From Peltaster fructicola (lineage: Eukaryota; Ascomycota; Dothideomycetes): a stretch of DNA of 64,000 nt. The position numbers and the translations under genes were made by a program. Under the pieces are notes generated by a model that was given only the letters and a program-made list of their open reading frames with translations, was not told the origin of the DNA and made no database searches. The stretch is taken from positions 1,985,501 to 2,049,500 of the forward strand of contig CP051140.1 in the NCBI GenBank assembly GCA_001592805.2, given 5' to 3'. Positions 54,612-64,000 of this stretch are shown here, piece after piece (position 1 is the first letter of the stretch; each line of letters starts with the position of its first letter).

Positions 54612-54788
54612 TTCAACAACGCAAATGATGTAGTGCGGTGTGAGGTATTGCGAGCTCCAAATTTATAGAAGCTCAGGTGGATTTGGCGCCGCGGAACATT
54701 TTCCGCATTGGTTCACAGCGCTACTCAAAAAAGTTCACACCTCGATGCCCTCAGGACATCAATCACCGACACCGATAAATCCCTGACA

Positions 54789-55955
54789 ATGGCTGCTACA
54801 ACCACGAGAACCACTAAGAGGAAAAGCACAGACTCGACTGAGCAGATGTTGAAGAAGCTCAAGGTTGCAAAATCTGCAGACAGACCACTGCCAGCCAAAT
54901 CAGCTCTCAAGAAAGACCTTCCCATCGAGACGGATACTGCACCTGCAAAGACGAAGAAGTCTAGTAACAACACCGCCGCTGTACCTGCGAAAACGAAGAA
55001 GTCTAGTGACCACACCGCTGTTGCATCCGCAAAGACTAAGAAGTCGGCCAAGAGCACACCTGCTCCACCAGTGGCCAGTGAACCTGAACCAATCGAGACC
55101 CTTGAAGAGAAGCTAGTAGAGAGCGACGATGAGCAGGAGAATGGAGCTGCTCTGACAGCCGATCAGACAGAAGCACTTCTCGCTGGCTTCTCTAGCAGTG
55201 ATGAAGATGATGAGGACGAGGGCATACCGATAGATAAGCTACCAAAGGCACCAGTCGACAAGACGCTTGCACTGAAGGCTGCAGAAGTCGCCGGAGAGCT
55301 CACAACTGCGAACGAAGTCGATTCTGAGTCTACACCAGGTGTGATCTACATCGGCCGCCTGCCACACGGTTTCTTCGAACACCAAATGCGCGCATACTTC
55401 AGCCAGTTTGGCAAGATCACTCATCTAAGGCTTGCACGAAGCAGAAAGACGGCACGTAGCCAGCACTATGCCTTCATTGAGTTTGCATCTGCAGCGGTCG
55501 CCGATATTGTCGCCAAGACCATGGACAAATACCTTATGTTCAATCACATCTTGCAAGTCAGGAGAGTCCCAAGCGAGCAGGTGAAAGAGACGATATGGCA
55601 TGGAGAAGGACGGCGAGCGCGCGCTATGCCTCTGAATCGCATCGAGGGTAGCAGACTCAAGAAGGGCACGACGAAAGAAGGCTGGAACAATCGAGTCGAG
55701 CGTGAAAACAAGCGTCGACAGTCTAAGGCTGACAAGCTCAAGGAGCTTGGTTACGAATACGAAGCACCAGTCGCGAAGAGCCTTGGTGAAACGAAGCAGA
55801 TTGAAGCGCCTGCTGAGGCGGTCGATGAGCCCGCAGAGACATCCGAAAAGGCTCAACCTGCAAGGGTCAAGAACGCTTCCAACAGCGGCAAGAAGCGTAC
55901 AGCCGCTGCAGCAACTGAAGGCAGGAATAGGAAGAAGACGAAGGCAAAGGCATAG
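54789..55955 (+). CDS. NOP15: Nucleolar RNA-binding protein NOP15
   Basis: 388 residues from the ATG at 54789; the longer frame starts at a TTG. The N-terminus is Lys/Ser-rich with three direct repeats of about 15 residues around A-K-T-K-K-S (PAKTKKSSNNTAAV and variants), then an acidic patch (SSSDEDDEDEG). The RRM is at about 185-265: GVIYIGRLPHGFFEHQMRAY with RNP2, FGKITHLRLARSRKTARSQH, and RNP1 YAFIEFASAA. The Lys/Arg-rich C-terminus ends RKKTKAKA. The GRLPHGFFE.QMR.YFSQFG block is characteristic of Nop15/NIFK, a pre-60S assembly factor required for 27S pre-rRNA processing in the nucleolus. Convergent with the four-TM gene. Confidence 0.9.
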   Translation: MAATTTRTTKRKSTDSTEQMLKKLKVAKSADRPLPAKSALKKDLPIETDTAPAKTKKSSNNTAAVPAKTKKSSDHTAVASAKTKKSAKSTPAPPVASEPEPIETLEEKLVESDDEQENGAALTADQTEALLAGFSSSDEDDEDEGIPIDKLPKAPVDKTLALKAAEVAGELTTANEVDSESTPGVIYIGRLPHGFFEHQMRAYFSQFGKITHLRLARSRKTARSQHYAFIEFASAAVADIVAKTMDKYLMFNHILQVRRVPSEQVKETIWHGEGRRARAMPLNRIEGSRLKKGTTKEGWNNRVERENKRRQSKADKLKELGYEYEAPVAKSLGETKQIEAPAEAVDEPAETSEKAQPARVKNASNSGKKRTAAAATEGRNRKKTKAKA

Positions 55956-56083
55956 TATAGATCTGTAGTTTTTCAAACGTTCAATTCATGATCTGCTAAC
56001 GACTGCTTTGTGGTATCGAATGGCTCAAGTGACGCGAGATTATATGGAAGAACGCCGCCAACACCTCGCCGTAACCCATGACT

Positions 56084-57155
56084 TTAGGCGTGCCATCGCT
56101 GAGTCTCGCTTTCGCCAGTGCGACTTGGGTGCAATGCACTGTCTGGACGCTGTGGTGTGAGATGAGCGAACTGTGGGTTGACACCGACTGGTGCCGAGAT
56201 ATTGATCGGCAGTGCTGGGCCAACACTCTCGCGCTTGCGGCCCATGAAGACGCTCATAACACCCTTCTTGGTGCAATTTGTGGCACGCGAGTACTTGCTG
56301 GATGGGCTAAAGTCACCAGTCTTAAACTCCTTGTTAGGGGTCGATGCGTGGTACGATGGCAAGATTGGCTCCTGGCGTGGTGAGCTCGTGATGCGGAACG
56401 CATTGCCCTTGCTTGGTGTGGATGGCGTGTAGACAGAGCCAGCGCCTGAGCCAGGCATTGGAGTTTTCGAGACAGCCACAGCTCCGTGAGCGCGCACTTG
56501 ACGAGCCGTGATATTCTGAGAGCGGTCTCCCGAAACACGAAAACTCGCAACAAGATTGACCCAGCCGAGGATGAAAGTGATGATGCCCGAGGCGATAGTC
56601 ACACTGCCAGAAAGCCATTCCGAGCGAGTCCTGGCTGTTGGCGTCTTTGTTGAGGTTGCCCAATATGTTGATGCCAAGCACAAGCATAGCCACGGCGAGA
56701 GTGACGAAACCATGACACGGGCTCAGCAGAGGCCAATTTCGTGCGAAGAAGTCCGGGAACAGCGAGAGCTCAGAGACCAGCAGGAACATACCCACGATGG
56801 TCATGACGACATGACTGACCGCATCGAAGAAGAAGAAATGAGAGTTGGTAGATGTCTTGACCAGCATGCCGATGCTGGCTGTGATGACGGCAATGAAGCC
56901 GATGATGTTCATAACTCGTATGCCATTAAGGATGATGTAGCCTGGGCCGGCCAGGGACTTTGATGATAGGACCATGTTTGACTGCTGCTTCTCTGACTCG
57001 ATGTCTTCTTTCTGAGGTCGATGGAAGAGATTTGTGAGCTTCTCGAAGTGTCGTTGCTCGATTGGAAGATATAGCAGCCTGGAATGGTGTTAGGAAGACG
57101 TATGAACGAAGGTTACGCCGACTTACTTCTCTGTAGGATATAGGCGGAGAAACAT
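56084..57155 (-). CDS. Four-span membrane protein (DUF7598-like), one extra base
   Basis: Exon 1 (57127-57155) codes MFLRLYPTE and joins through a 48-nt intron (donor GTAAGT, branch CCTAACAC) to 57078, giving KLLYLPIEQRHFEKLTNLFH. The protein then has four membrane segments: GYIILNGIRVMNIIGFIAVI, FFFFDAVSHVVMTIVGMFLL, GFVTLAVAMLVLGINILGNL and IASGIITFILGWVNLVASF. Between the third and fourth, one extra base at about 56606 (complement C) shifts the frame: MAFW should be followed by SVTIASGII. Without it the product is 340 residues with a disordered Ser/Pro-rich tail. The arrangement resembles fungal proteins I recall as DUF7598; function unknown. The first exon is only 29 nt and easily missed. 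Confidence 0.7.
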
Positions 57156-58019
57156 ATGTGGTGTTCGTGAATGAAGATCGATCAGCTGCCGGCAGCTCTT
57201 GGTATTCGAGGAATTACAATGCTTCTTTGTGAGGAACGGAGAACAATGAACAAAGCAAACCTGTAAGGCAAAGGACTATATCAAGGAGACAATGGAAGTG
57301 AATATGGCATCGAGCCTCTGAAGTGATCTTGAGAATGATGGGAAATGGTGACAATAAGAACCTGATGTGAACTCGACAGTGCCGTTGCATTACCAGGCGC
57401 CTGACCTGCCAGCGTCGCGCCCTTCGAGGTCGTGCAAGGTCATGAATAGACGTGTTTGATGACAGTCCTAGCTTCGTAGATCGAGCTTGTCATTGCTGTA
57501 GTAGAGATGAAACATGAAACGCGGTGCCGATACTATCATGTTGTTCCATGTTTGTCACCTTGCTTGTGAAGTGCAATTGCTGGATTGGACGTGACGTCTT
57601 TGCCATGCCAGACGCTACCGGGACTATCGTCTCGCGTCATGCCATGGTCATCGAGGTCATTTCGATTGGGTGTCGTTATCTGGAGTCTGTGGCTGCCCGG
57701 CGCTTAGTCTTTGCTTCGTGTTTCAGCTTACCTGTGACCTCGTACAGTCTTCTGGAGCAATCGAGTCGCTATATCTGGGGCCAAATACCGTCGCAGATGC
57801 CAGATGCAACTGTGAGCAGTCTTAGCTCGGCGTAGAGGTGATGGCGTTGAGCATGGGAGGTCTAGAGCACAGCGAAAGATTTGTGGGAGTGGCGTGTTCT
57901 TGTGGCAGTGCGGCCGGCTTCATTGTGCTTTGATCAGCCTTATTCCCTCATCACTTCGTTCTTCAGCCAGTCCATCACATATTCTTCTGATCCTGCTCGT
58001 TAGCGCAGACCGATACACC
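57156..58019. other. Divergent intergenic region, 860 bases
   Basis: Between the four-TM gene (minus) and the SERF gene (plus). A plus frame of about 100 codons at 57524-57835 shows no family pattern. Nothing else supported. Confidence 0.45.
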
Positions 58020-58302
58020 ATGACGAGAGGTAATCAGAGAGACAAGCGCCGTGAGGAGGTGCAGAAGGCAGCCGGTAACTCAGTAATGTCATGGCCGGAT
58101 TTGTCTCAATAGTTTCTTCTAACAACATGTAGGCCAAGAAGAATACTCAAACCGGTGCAGAGATGGCGAAAAGCAAGGAAACTGCAGCAGAAATCATGCG
58201 CAAGAAGCAGGCAGCCGGTGTGTCAAGGTAGCCATGATGTTGTCTCTCCTTACTGACCACAATATAGCGGATGCTAAAAAGGCTGCTGAAGGGAAGAAGT
58301 AG
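58020..58302 (+). CDS. Small EDRK-rich factor (SERF/4F5 family)
   Basis: Three exons: 58020-58082, 58133-58217 and 58268-58302, both introns 50 nt, coding 60 residues. It reads MTRGNQRDKRREEVQKAAGN, then SAKKNTQTGAEMAKSKETAA and ends ADAKKAAEGKK. The MTRGNQR start and alternating acidic/basic composition identify the 4F5/SERF family. Members are tiny disordered proteins; SERF proteins promote amyloid formation in animal models and may act in RNA and protein-condensate chemistry, but the fungal role is not known. The donor at 58083 (GTAATG) keeps the frame; using an earlier GTAACT at 58076 would not. Confidence 0.85.
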
Positions 58303-58840
58303 TCGAACGCTAGCTGCAAGATGAGACATATCAGCAGTCTGCAGCTAGCATCTGCGACCCCGTGTGGTGGAACAACGATAGACGACATAGAGACTAAAGT
58401 ATGAGAAAATGGCTTGTCCATATCTACGCGCTCGTTCGTCCCGTGTGAAAAATGCAATGCTTCTCGTCTCTGCTCTATGGTCCGTCACGACACCAGAACA
58501 CGCTGCAAGGTGACGCAACGCACCGTCGAGGTTACACGCGAGCACAACAGTGTTGCAAAGTCTATCAGAGCAAATATGGATGCACTAGAAGCGAACAGCT
58601 TGATCTACAGGTATTGCAAAACAGTGCTTTGGGAATTCTTTTGTGCAGACTCTAAAGAATGCTCCCTGTCTTCCCAAATGAGCTGAGCGCTCTTTGTGAC
58701 TCGATCTTGAACGCTTGTCTCGTCGTTCGGCACACGTCTGATCATGGGCTTATATCTCCGCAGACTCTTCACTCAGCGTCTGCTACATCTTCGCGGCTTG
58801 ACTTTCCAACTGCGGTCATAGCATATTGCAAGCTGACCAC
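58303..58840. other. Convergent intergenic region
   Basis: 540 bases between the stops of the SERF gene and SCS2. Short frames only; nothing supported. Confidence 0.45.
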
Positions 58841-59789
58841 TCAGAAGAAGAGGTAGGCAATGATGAAGAACAGCAAGCAAAGTGCGGCGACGATCTGAAT
58901 CGGCACACCACCTGGTGCTGGCTGGTTTTGCAGAGAAAGGTTGGCACTCTTGGTGTCTGTGGTGCTGTCGGTGACCTTCCTTTGACGCAGGCCTTCTGAT
59001 GCTTGAGTCTGCAGTCTTGAGATTGTCGCCTTGGCCTCCTCAAGCTGCTTGTTGAGCTCTTCTGAGGTCGTTGGCACAGCTGAAGCTACTGCAGCCACTG
59101 CAGATGAGGCAGTATTCTGCACAGTCTCTGCTGCAGACTGGACTGATGCGATAGACTGATCAACCAATGTTGGCGACTGTGCCTCAGCTACAGGAACTGA
59201 TCGTTGCGGAGTGGCAGCAGCAGCTGGAGTTGGCGAAGAGAACGGAGCGAGATGGTCCTCATCATGTGTTGCGCCAGCGACTACGCCGTTCGTCTGCTCT
59301 CCTGCCGAGAGAAAACTGACCCGGATCTTCTTCTCTTGAATAGAGCCCTTTGATGTGGCCTCCACGGTCTGCCAGATCTGGGTGACGTTGGCATCGGGTG
59401 CTGCATTGCTTGGAATGATAACGGATTGCACAAGGAACTTGTCGCGGCATTTAGCATCCTCTGGAGGGTCTTCCTTCATTGCCTGTAGGAGCACTTGCAC
59501 CTCGACCGTGCCGCTTGGGTCTATGCGGCCAGAGTTGGGGCGGACACAGTATCTGTTGCGACTGTCAGCCACCTTGTATGCTTATCTTACGCAGACTTGA
59601 CTCACTGCTTCGGTGCGGTTGTCTTGACCTTGAATGCCAAGGACTGGGTGTTTGGGTTGTGTAGGCGCAACACTTGCGACACTTCATGGGTGAATGGGCC
59701 TGAATGTCCAATCAGCACAGTCACGCACGCGTTTCGAGGCAGCGCATACGTTTGAAGCCCAGCTCTGTTGGCTGCAGCTCGACAGACAT
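58841..59789 (-). CDS. SCS2: VAP/SCS2 ER membrane-contact protein
   Basis: Three exons on the minus strand: 59750-59789, 59606-59699 and 58841-59552 (introns of 50 and 53 nt), 281 residues. The MSP domain spans about 1-125: MSVELQPTELGFKRPFTHEV, LRLHNPNTQSLAFKVKTTAP, KQYCVRPNSGRIDPSGTVEV, CRDKFLVQSV. A disordered Ala/Ser-rich linker and a coiled coil (SEELNKQLEEAKATISRLQ) lead to a C-terminal tail anchor (IVAALCLLFFIIAYLFF). VAP proteins bind FFAT motifs and tether the ER to other membranes; in yeast Scs2 also holds the Opi1 repressor and so regulates phospholipid genes. The first 45 residues are spread over two short upstream exons. Confidence 0.92.
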
Positions 59790-60374
59790 GTTGGGTGTTG
59801 TTTCGCGAGAATCGCTTGCTTCTGCCTAGGCTTCGCGCGGTCTCGACAAGCGTCAGGTACTCGAAGCTATAGGCTGTTCAGGAGCTGTCGTCGTCGTCTC
59901 CGGGCAGGTGGAATGGTCGTCCAATGATAGTTGCTGATGCGTGCAGATGACAGACCGAGTATGTTGAAGTGTGTTATATCGAGGAACGAGCGCTAATCGT
60001 AGTGTTGACGTTAGAAGGGCAATTATCAATCAGGACAAGATGTCGATTGATCCACTCTCGCACGGACCACATCTGTAACGTCAGTGACAACGGTGCCGAG
60101 GACAAGATGATGCCACACCCCGCGCATTGGTGATTACGACATAATCAAAGATGAGAGACTCGAGTTGAGACGTAGATAAAGTCACTCTTCGAGCAACGAC
60201 AACTTCAACGGACATCCCAGTCAATAAGGCCGTGAGCGTACATGAAGCTTGGTACTGGCCAAAGCTCTCCGTTCAAACGACAAGTATTCTCTTTCCTTCC
60301 CTCCCTCTCTGTTCTTCCACCTCCACCACACTCCCCAGTCTCACACTTCATACTACCCGACATATCAGGACATC
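59790..60374. other. Bidirectional promoter, SCS2/UBX gene
   Basis: 585 bases between divergent starts. A CT-rich tract (about 60290-60345, CCTTCCCTCCCTCTCTG) precedes the UBX ATG, a common feature of fungal promoters and leaders. No gene. Confidence 0.5.
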
Positions 60375-61295
60375 ATGTCGACCGATCTCGATAACCTCGT
60401 TGATATGGGCTTCGACCGCGAGAAAGCGACTCTCGCGCTCAAGTCAAGTGGCAACCTCACAGGCGCCATCGACTGGCTCGACAAGAATGCAGACAAGTCG
60501 ATAGAAGAGCTACAAGCTGCGGAGTCCTCCGAGAGCGGCCTTCCCGATGCTGGACCAGATGCCAAGTCGATGGTGTGCAACGATTGTGGAAAGAAGTTCC
60601 GCGGCATGACACAAGCACAGTTTCATGCTGAGAAGAGTGGGCATGATGACTTCAGCGAGTCGACAGAAGAGATCGCACCCTTGACTGAGGAAGAGAAAAA
60701 GGCGAAGCTAGAAGAGCTGCGAGCGAAACTAGCGGCGAAGCGTGCCGGTCAAGCCACAGAAGACAAAGAGAACCAGAAGCGCAATGAGGAGATTCGACGC
60801 AAGCACACCAAGGAGCACGATGACGCCAAGGAGGAGCTGAGAAGAAAAGAGCAGATCAAGGATGCACAGAAGAAGCGACAGGAGAAGCTAGACGACATCG
60901 CTGCCAAGAAGCGCATCAAGGACAAGATCGAGGCGGACAAGGAAGCTCGACGACAGAAAGCAGCAGAGGAGAAGGCCATGCGAGAGAACCCAGCAGCGTT
61001 CAATCCTGGTGCCTCAGAACAAACGCAAGCACCAGTGACACAGCCGAAGACGACTTCGTCCAATGCCAAGGAGGCTAGACTCAGACTGCAGACAGAGGCG
61101 AAAGGCAATGTCATGAAGATCTTCCCAGCAGAAACAACCCTGTTCGAGGTTGCACATGCCTTATCAGAGCAAGACGGTGTGCAAGTGTCGACATTCACGC
61201 AAAACTTCCCGAAGAAGGTGTTTGACCAGAGCGACTTTGGAATGTCGTTGCGGGATGCTGGTCTGGTACCTAGTGCAGCCCTCATTGTTCGATAA
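60375..61295 (+). CDS. UBA-UBX domain p97/Cdc48 adaptor (UBXN1/SAKS1-like)
   Basis: 306 residues from the ATG at 60375. Order: a UBA domain (about 1-45, LVDMGFDREKATLALKSSGN), a C2H2-type zinc finger (CNDCGKKFRGMTQAQFHAEK with the following H; about 62-87), a long charged coiled coil (about 105-215) and a C-terminal UBX domain (about 230-306: ARLRLQTEAKGNVMKIFPAE, DFGMSLRDAGLVPSAALIV). The order UBA, zinc finger, coiled coil, UBX matches animal UBXN1/SAKS1 and its fungal counterparts, which link ubiquitylated clients to Cdc48/p97. The frame is open upstream to 60249 but lacks conserved residues there. Confidence 0.88.
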   Translation: MSTDLDNLVDMGFDREKATLALKSSGNLTGAIDWLDKNADKSIEELQAAESSESGLPDAGPDAKSMVCNDCGKKFRGMTQAQFHAEKSGHDDFSESTEEIAPLTEEEKKAKLEELRAKLAAKRAGQATEDKENQKRNEEIRRKHTKEHDDAKEELRRKEQIKDAQKKRQEKLDDIAAKKRIKDKIEADKEARRQKAAEEKAMRENPAAFNPGASEQTQAPVTQPKTTSSNAKEARLRLQTEAKGNVMKIFPAETTLFEVAHALSEQDGVQVSTFTQNFPKKVFDQSDFGMSLRDAGLVPSAALIVR

Positions 61296-61961
61296 GCAGT
61301 ACATGATGAGAGCGACCGCTCCGTCTGGTCAGTATGATAGATCTTGGTAAGACGACTGCTCTTGTGCAGTGGACGAGTCTTCGGCAACATATGTTTACGA
61401 AGCATTGCAAGCAACAGCGGTTTGCTCAGTATGCTAGGTTCGGATACAATCCATAGGCGGCATCAAAGCAATATTCTTTTGACGAGCAAGTCAGCATATT
61501 CCATGTGCACCGTGGTGCGTCTCAAGTTTCTGCAATACCTCAACAACTCCAAACCAGAGCTATATTCCATCAAGATAAGCCACATGAGCACCTCAGCTGT
61601 GCTCGTTGTCGCCCAAGTCGATCTCGCCATGCAGTCGATTCTCGATACAGCGACAAAGGTCTAGAGCAACGTCCTTGCCTGAACAATCGGGAGAGTCTTT
61701 CAACGCAAGCCACAGAACGTAGTACCCCTTGACTTGCTATGATGATATTGCCGTAGAAGCGATAGTAAACCTCACAGACGCCGTCGAGTGCTGACCGGCT
61801 GATCTACTATAGACTCATATCGTTGTCATGGGCTTGTACTCTGTAAAGCTTTGGTTCTCCTACGATCCTTATGCAACAAGAGCATGCGAGAAGTGAGACG
61901 TAGTCTTTGTACTGTTGCTCTATGCGTTATATGATGATGAACTTCGATTCATGCTGATGTC
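61296..61961. other. Convergent intergenic region
   Basis: 670 bases between the UBX and SLC35G-like stops. A plus frame at 61344-61664 is without family resemblance. Confidence 0.45.
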
Positions 61962-63406
61962 TCATCTCACTGCTCGTGCTTGAATCTCTTGCAAAGGCAG
62001 GTATTCATCATTCGTATCGTGGTTGCTCAGGAGAGCATGCTGGCTCTCCTCGTCAGGGATCGGAGCACCACTATCTTGGCTCTTCTTAACAGCATCCTTC
62101 TGCATAGCGACCACGACTGCAGATCCAAGAATCAGACTAGAACCAATGATCGATATGAAGCCTGGAGTATGTCCAAACACGAGTTTGTCAAAGGTTAAAG
62201 CGAAGAGCATCTGTGTATAGATCATGTTCGTGCCTCGCGAGGACTTCTCGTAGGAGAGCCCCAGAACGAGCAAGACTTGCTATAGACGATTAGCAAGATA
62301 GCTTTCGCCTCCAGCATTCGACTTACCATGATGAAACCGCAGGTGCCGAGGAAGATCAAGTATGCCCAGTCCTTGATAGTTGATGGAAGCAAGAAACCAA
62401 CACCAGGTAACACAAGTTGCGCCACAAAGCTGACCAGTGTACACCATGTTGCAAAGTAATTGACACTGATCAGTGGGTAGGTTCTCTTTCCAATCCATCT
62501 GATCGTCGTGTATGCGATGGCAGCACCTCCCACGCCAAGAAGAGCCACTCCAACAGCTGCTAAACGCTGCTCTGGCGTCACACTGTCGTAGTCTGCAGCA
62601 TCACTGCGTGCAGTTACTGTGACATTAGCAGGCGGCTGCGCGCTTCCGGTAGGTGTACCACTTGAGAACAGCGACGTTGGTCGAGCAATCAGAACGACAC
62701 CGACAAGCGAGACCAGACCGCCGATCTGCTCGGTCCTGGTGAAAGGTTCCTTGATCAGAATGGAGCAAGCCCAGCAAGCCAGACTAGGAGCAAGGAAGGT
62801 AATGACTGTAGCATCGGCAAGAGGTAGGTACAGTAACGAGTAGTACATTCCGAACACACCAAAGAACCCTCCGAAGCCTCTGACGACGAGCAGCCATCTT
62901 ACCTCAGGACTGCCAAGAGGGAAATCAGGGACCTTCTTCCACCACATGTAGCCAGACGCAAGTGTCATTGTGATGAGCATACGCGCGAATAGGATATGGA
63001 ATGGGTGCATGCCTTTGCCGTGGTTACCTTCGACTTCGAGAAGTCGTATGGTTACATTCATCAGCGTGCCAAAGACTTGTGCTAAGAGCATGTAGCCCAG
63101 GCCTGCATTGCGCTGGATGAATGCTCTCACTCTTCCCTGAGATGGTCTGCTCGATGGCTGTGATCTGTGTACAGTCCTGGAGTGCTCGAGGTCTTCAGCA
63201 GAGATGTTCGATATGGTGTCAGGCGATCGTGATCTGATGGAGCCATGTCTCGGAGCTTGCAAGAACCCAGAGGCTCTACCCTCGAGCTTATATGTGGTCC
63301 GATTATCGTGGGTCTCGTCCAGGGCATCGGTCGGCGTCAGACCATAGACATCAGAGTCTTTATCATCGTCATGCTTTTCCTCCGATCTCGGTACCGATGG
63401 AGTCAT
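61962..63406 (-). CDS. SLC35G-type EamA (drug/metabolite) transporter
   Basis: Two exons on the minus strand, 62327-63406 and 61962-62279 (47-nt intron, donor GTAAGT), 465 residues from the ATG at 63406. A disordered N-terminus of about 95 residues is followed by ten membrane segments in two EamA repeats: GYMLLAQVFGTLMNVTIRLL, HILFARMLITMTLASGYMWW, FGVFGMYYSLLYLPLADATV, ITFLAPSLACWACSILI, then VGVALLGVGGAAIAYTTIRW, and after the junction FIMQVLLVLGLSYEKSSRGT and ISIIGSSLILGSAVVVAM. This resembles SLC35G proteins and fungal relatives at the plasma membrane or Golgi; substrate unknown. Without splicing the last two membrane segments are lost. Confidence 0.85.
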
Positions 63407-63914
63407 GGTGTTGTGGCATCGGTGTGCGATGACCAACCAGGATATCTTGATAGGAATATAGGGGTTGTAAAAGGTGTAAGTGGTCGTGTGCTGCAAAGCA
63501 CCGGCAATGAGTCACGAAGGGCGTATCGACATGAGTGCTCCTAGACATGTCTGCTTGCACCTGCCGGTTTAGTTCGCGCTGCACAATTCAGGGCCCCACA
63601 TCAAAGACCGATGTGAAGACAGATGCTCTCTGGAGCTTTCTGCTCTCATGTTATAGGTCGCCGCAAGGACGTCGCCATCGATGACATGTGATGGCTGCTG
63701 GTGCTGCTGCTCCAATGGATGCGACATGGCAGCGCTGATGTTGTCTGTAGCAACAACGTTTATCCTTGATAAAGACAATGACCGACTGAAGAGGACTAGA
63801 CCCATGGGTCAAAGCTATGGCACGTGCCAGCCGAGCACCTCGGACATGCTCTAGCAACATCATATCAGATCTTGCCGCTCACAAACGCTGCCTGGAAGCA
63901 CAACACGCGCAAAG
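63407..63914. other. Divergent intergenic region
   Basis: 510 bases between the SLC35G-like start (minus) and the next start (plus). Contains the palindrome annotated separately. Confidence 0.45.
63819..63828. promoter_or_regulatory. Palindromic E-box GGCACGTGCC
   Basis: A perfect 10-base palindrome centred on CACGTG, 87 bases upstream of the ATG at 63915. CACGTG is the core bound by fungal bHLH factors such as Cbf1 and Pho4-type proteins. Position and symmetry make it a reasonable candidate; use is not shown. Confidence 0.4.
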
Positions 63915-64000
63915 ATGGCAGATACCAGTGCATTTCAGCAGCGTATGGCTGATATGAAAGAGATGTTCCAGGGATTGGAGCCTGAAGACAGGATAATGCT
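63915..64000 (+). CDS. N-terminal start of an unknown protein (3' partial)
   Basis: An ATG at 63915 opens a frame to the end of the window coding MADTSAFQQRMADMKEMFQG and then LEPEDRIM. The A at -3 and -2 (AAAG-ATG) is a good fungal start context. Helical and acidic; family not recognisable from 28 residues. Confidence 0.45.
   Translation, partial: MADTSAFQQRMADMKEMFQGLEPEDRIM

Noticed and set aside
54708-54788. N-terminal extension of NOP15 (and similar upstream stretches at 10409 and 35186)
   Set aside because: These begin with TTG and carry no conserved residues; the first in-frame ATG fits the family.

Overview
The window is a gene-dense stretch of nuclear chromosome from a filamentous ascomycete. 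Evidence: short GT-AG introns of about 44-60 nt with CTRAY-like branch sites, genes on both strands with no operons, fungus-typical genes (MICOS subunit MIC12, VTC5-like SPX protein, GH76 mannanase, CYS3-type bZIP, ALG11, COX18) and about one gene per 2 kb. Dothideomycetes is my best guess, from general protein flavour only; the sequence does not prove it. No virus-like element, transposon, CRISPR array, rRNA or convincing tRNA was found.

Layout. 0-9 kb: the end of an unknown gene, ethanolamine-phosphate cytidylyltransferase (ECT1), a single-pass surface protein, MIC12, an R3H/SUZ RNA-binding protein and an unrecognised RS-rich spliced gene. 10-23 kb: VTC5-like SPX protein, AIM19-like protein, golgin RUD3, TOR subunit LST8, Elongator ELP1 and cytochrome oxidase COX8. 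23-28 kb: a gene-poor stretch with a CYS3/MetR-like bZIP and a broken hypothetical gene. 28-42 kb: SLC35F-like transporter, MTR4 helicase, a broken F-box/2EXR-like gene, peroxisomal PCS60, a YCII protein, COX18, ALG11 and a membrane acyltransferase. 43-52 kb: GH76 mannanase, a 2.6 kb empty stretch, a frame-broken peroxisomal acyl-CoA oxidase and the NEM1 phosphatase. 52-64 kb: eIF2B-beta (GCD7), an SMN-like protein, NOP15, a four-TM protein, a SERF/4F5 protein, SCS2/VAP, a UBX protein, an SLC35G-like transporter and the start of one more gene.

These are housekeeping genes of separate pathways, not a cluster. Themes that recur are lipid and membrane metabolism (ECT1, NEM1, SCS2, PCS60, acyl-CoA oxidase), mitochondrial inner membrane (MIC12, COX8, COX18, probably AIM19), ribosome and RNA work (MTR4, NOP15, R3H protein, SMN-like) and translation/nutrient control (GCD7, ELP1, LST8).

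The most notable observations are: (1) five genes interrupted by single-base indels while the protein code on either side is well preserved, worst in the acyl-CoA oxidase, which looks more like sequence error than decay; (2) a degenerate 38-bp minisatellite with exactly spaced units downstream of RUD3; (3) an unrecognised RS-rich gene with a 16-nt exon; (4) several genes whose first or last exons are only 21-40 nt long and are easily missed. I did not find a clearly new biological system.
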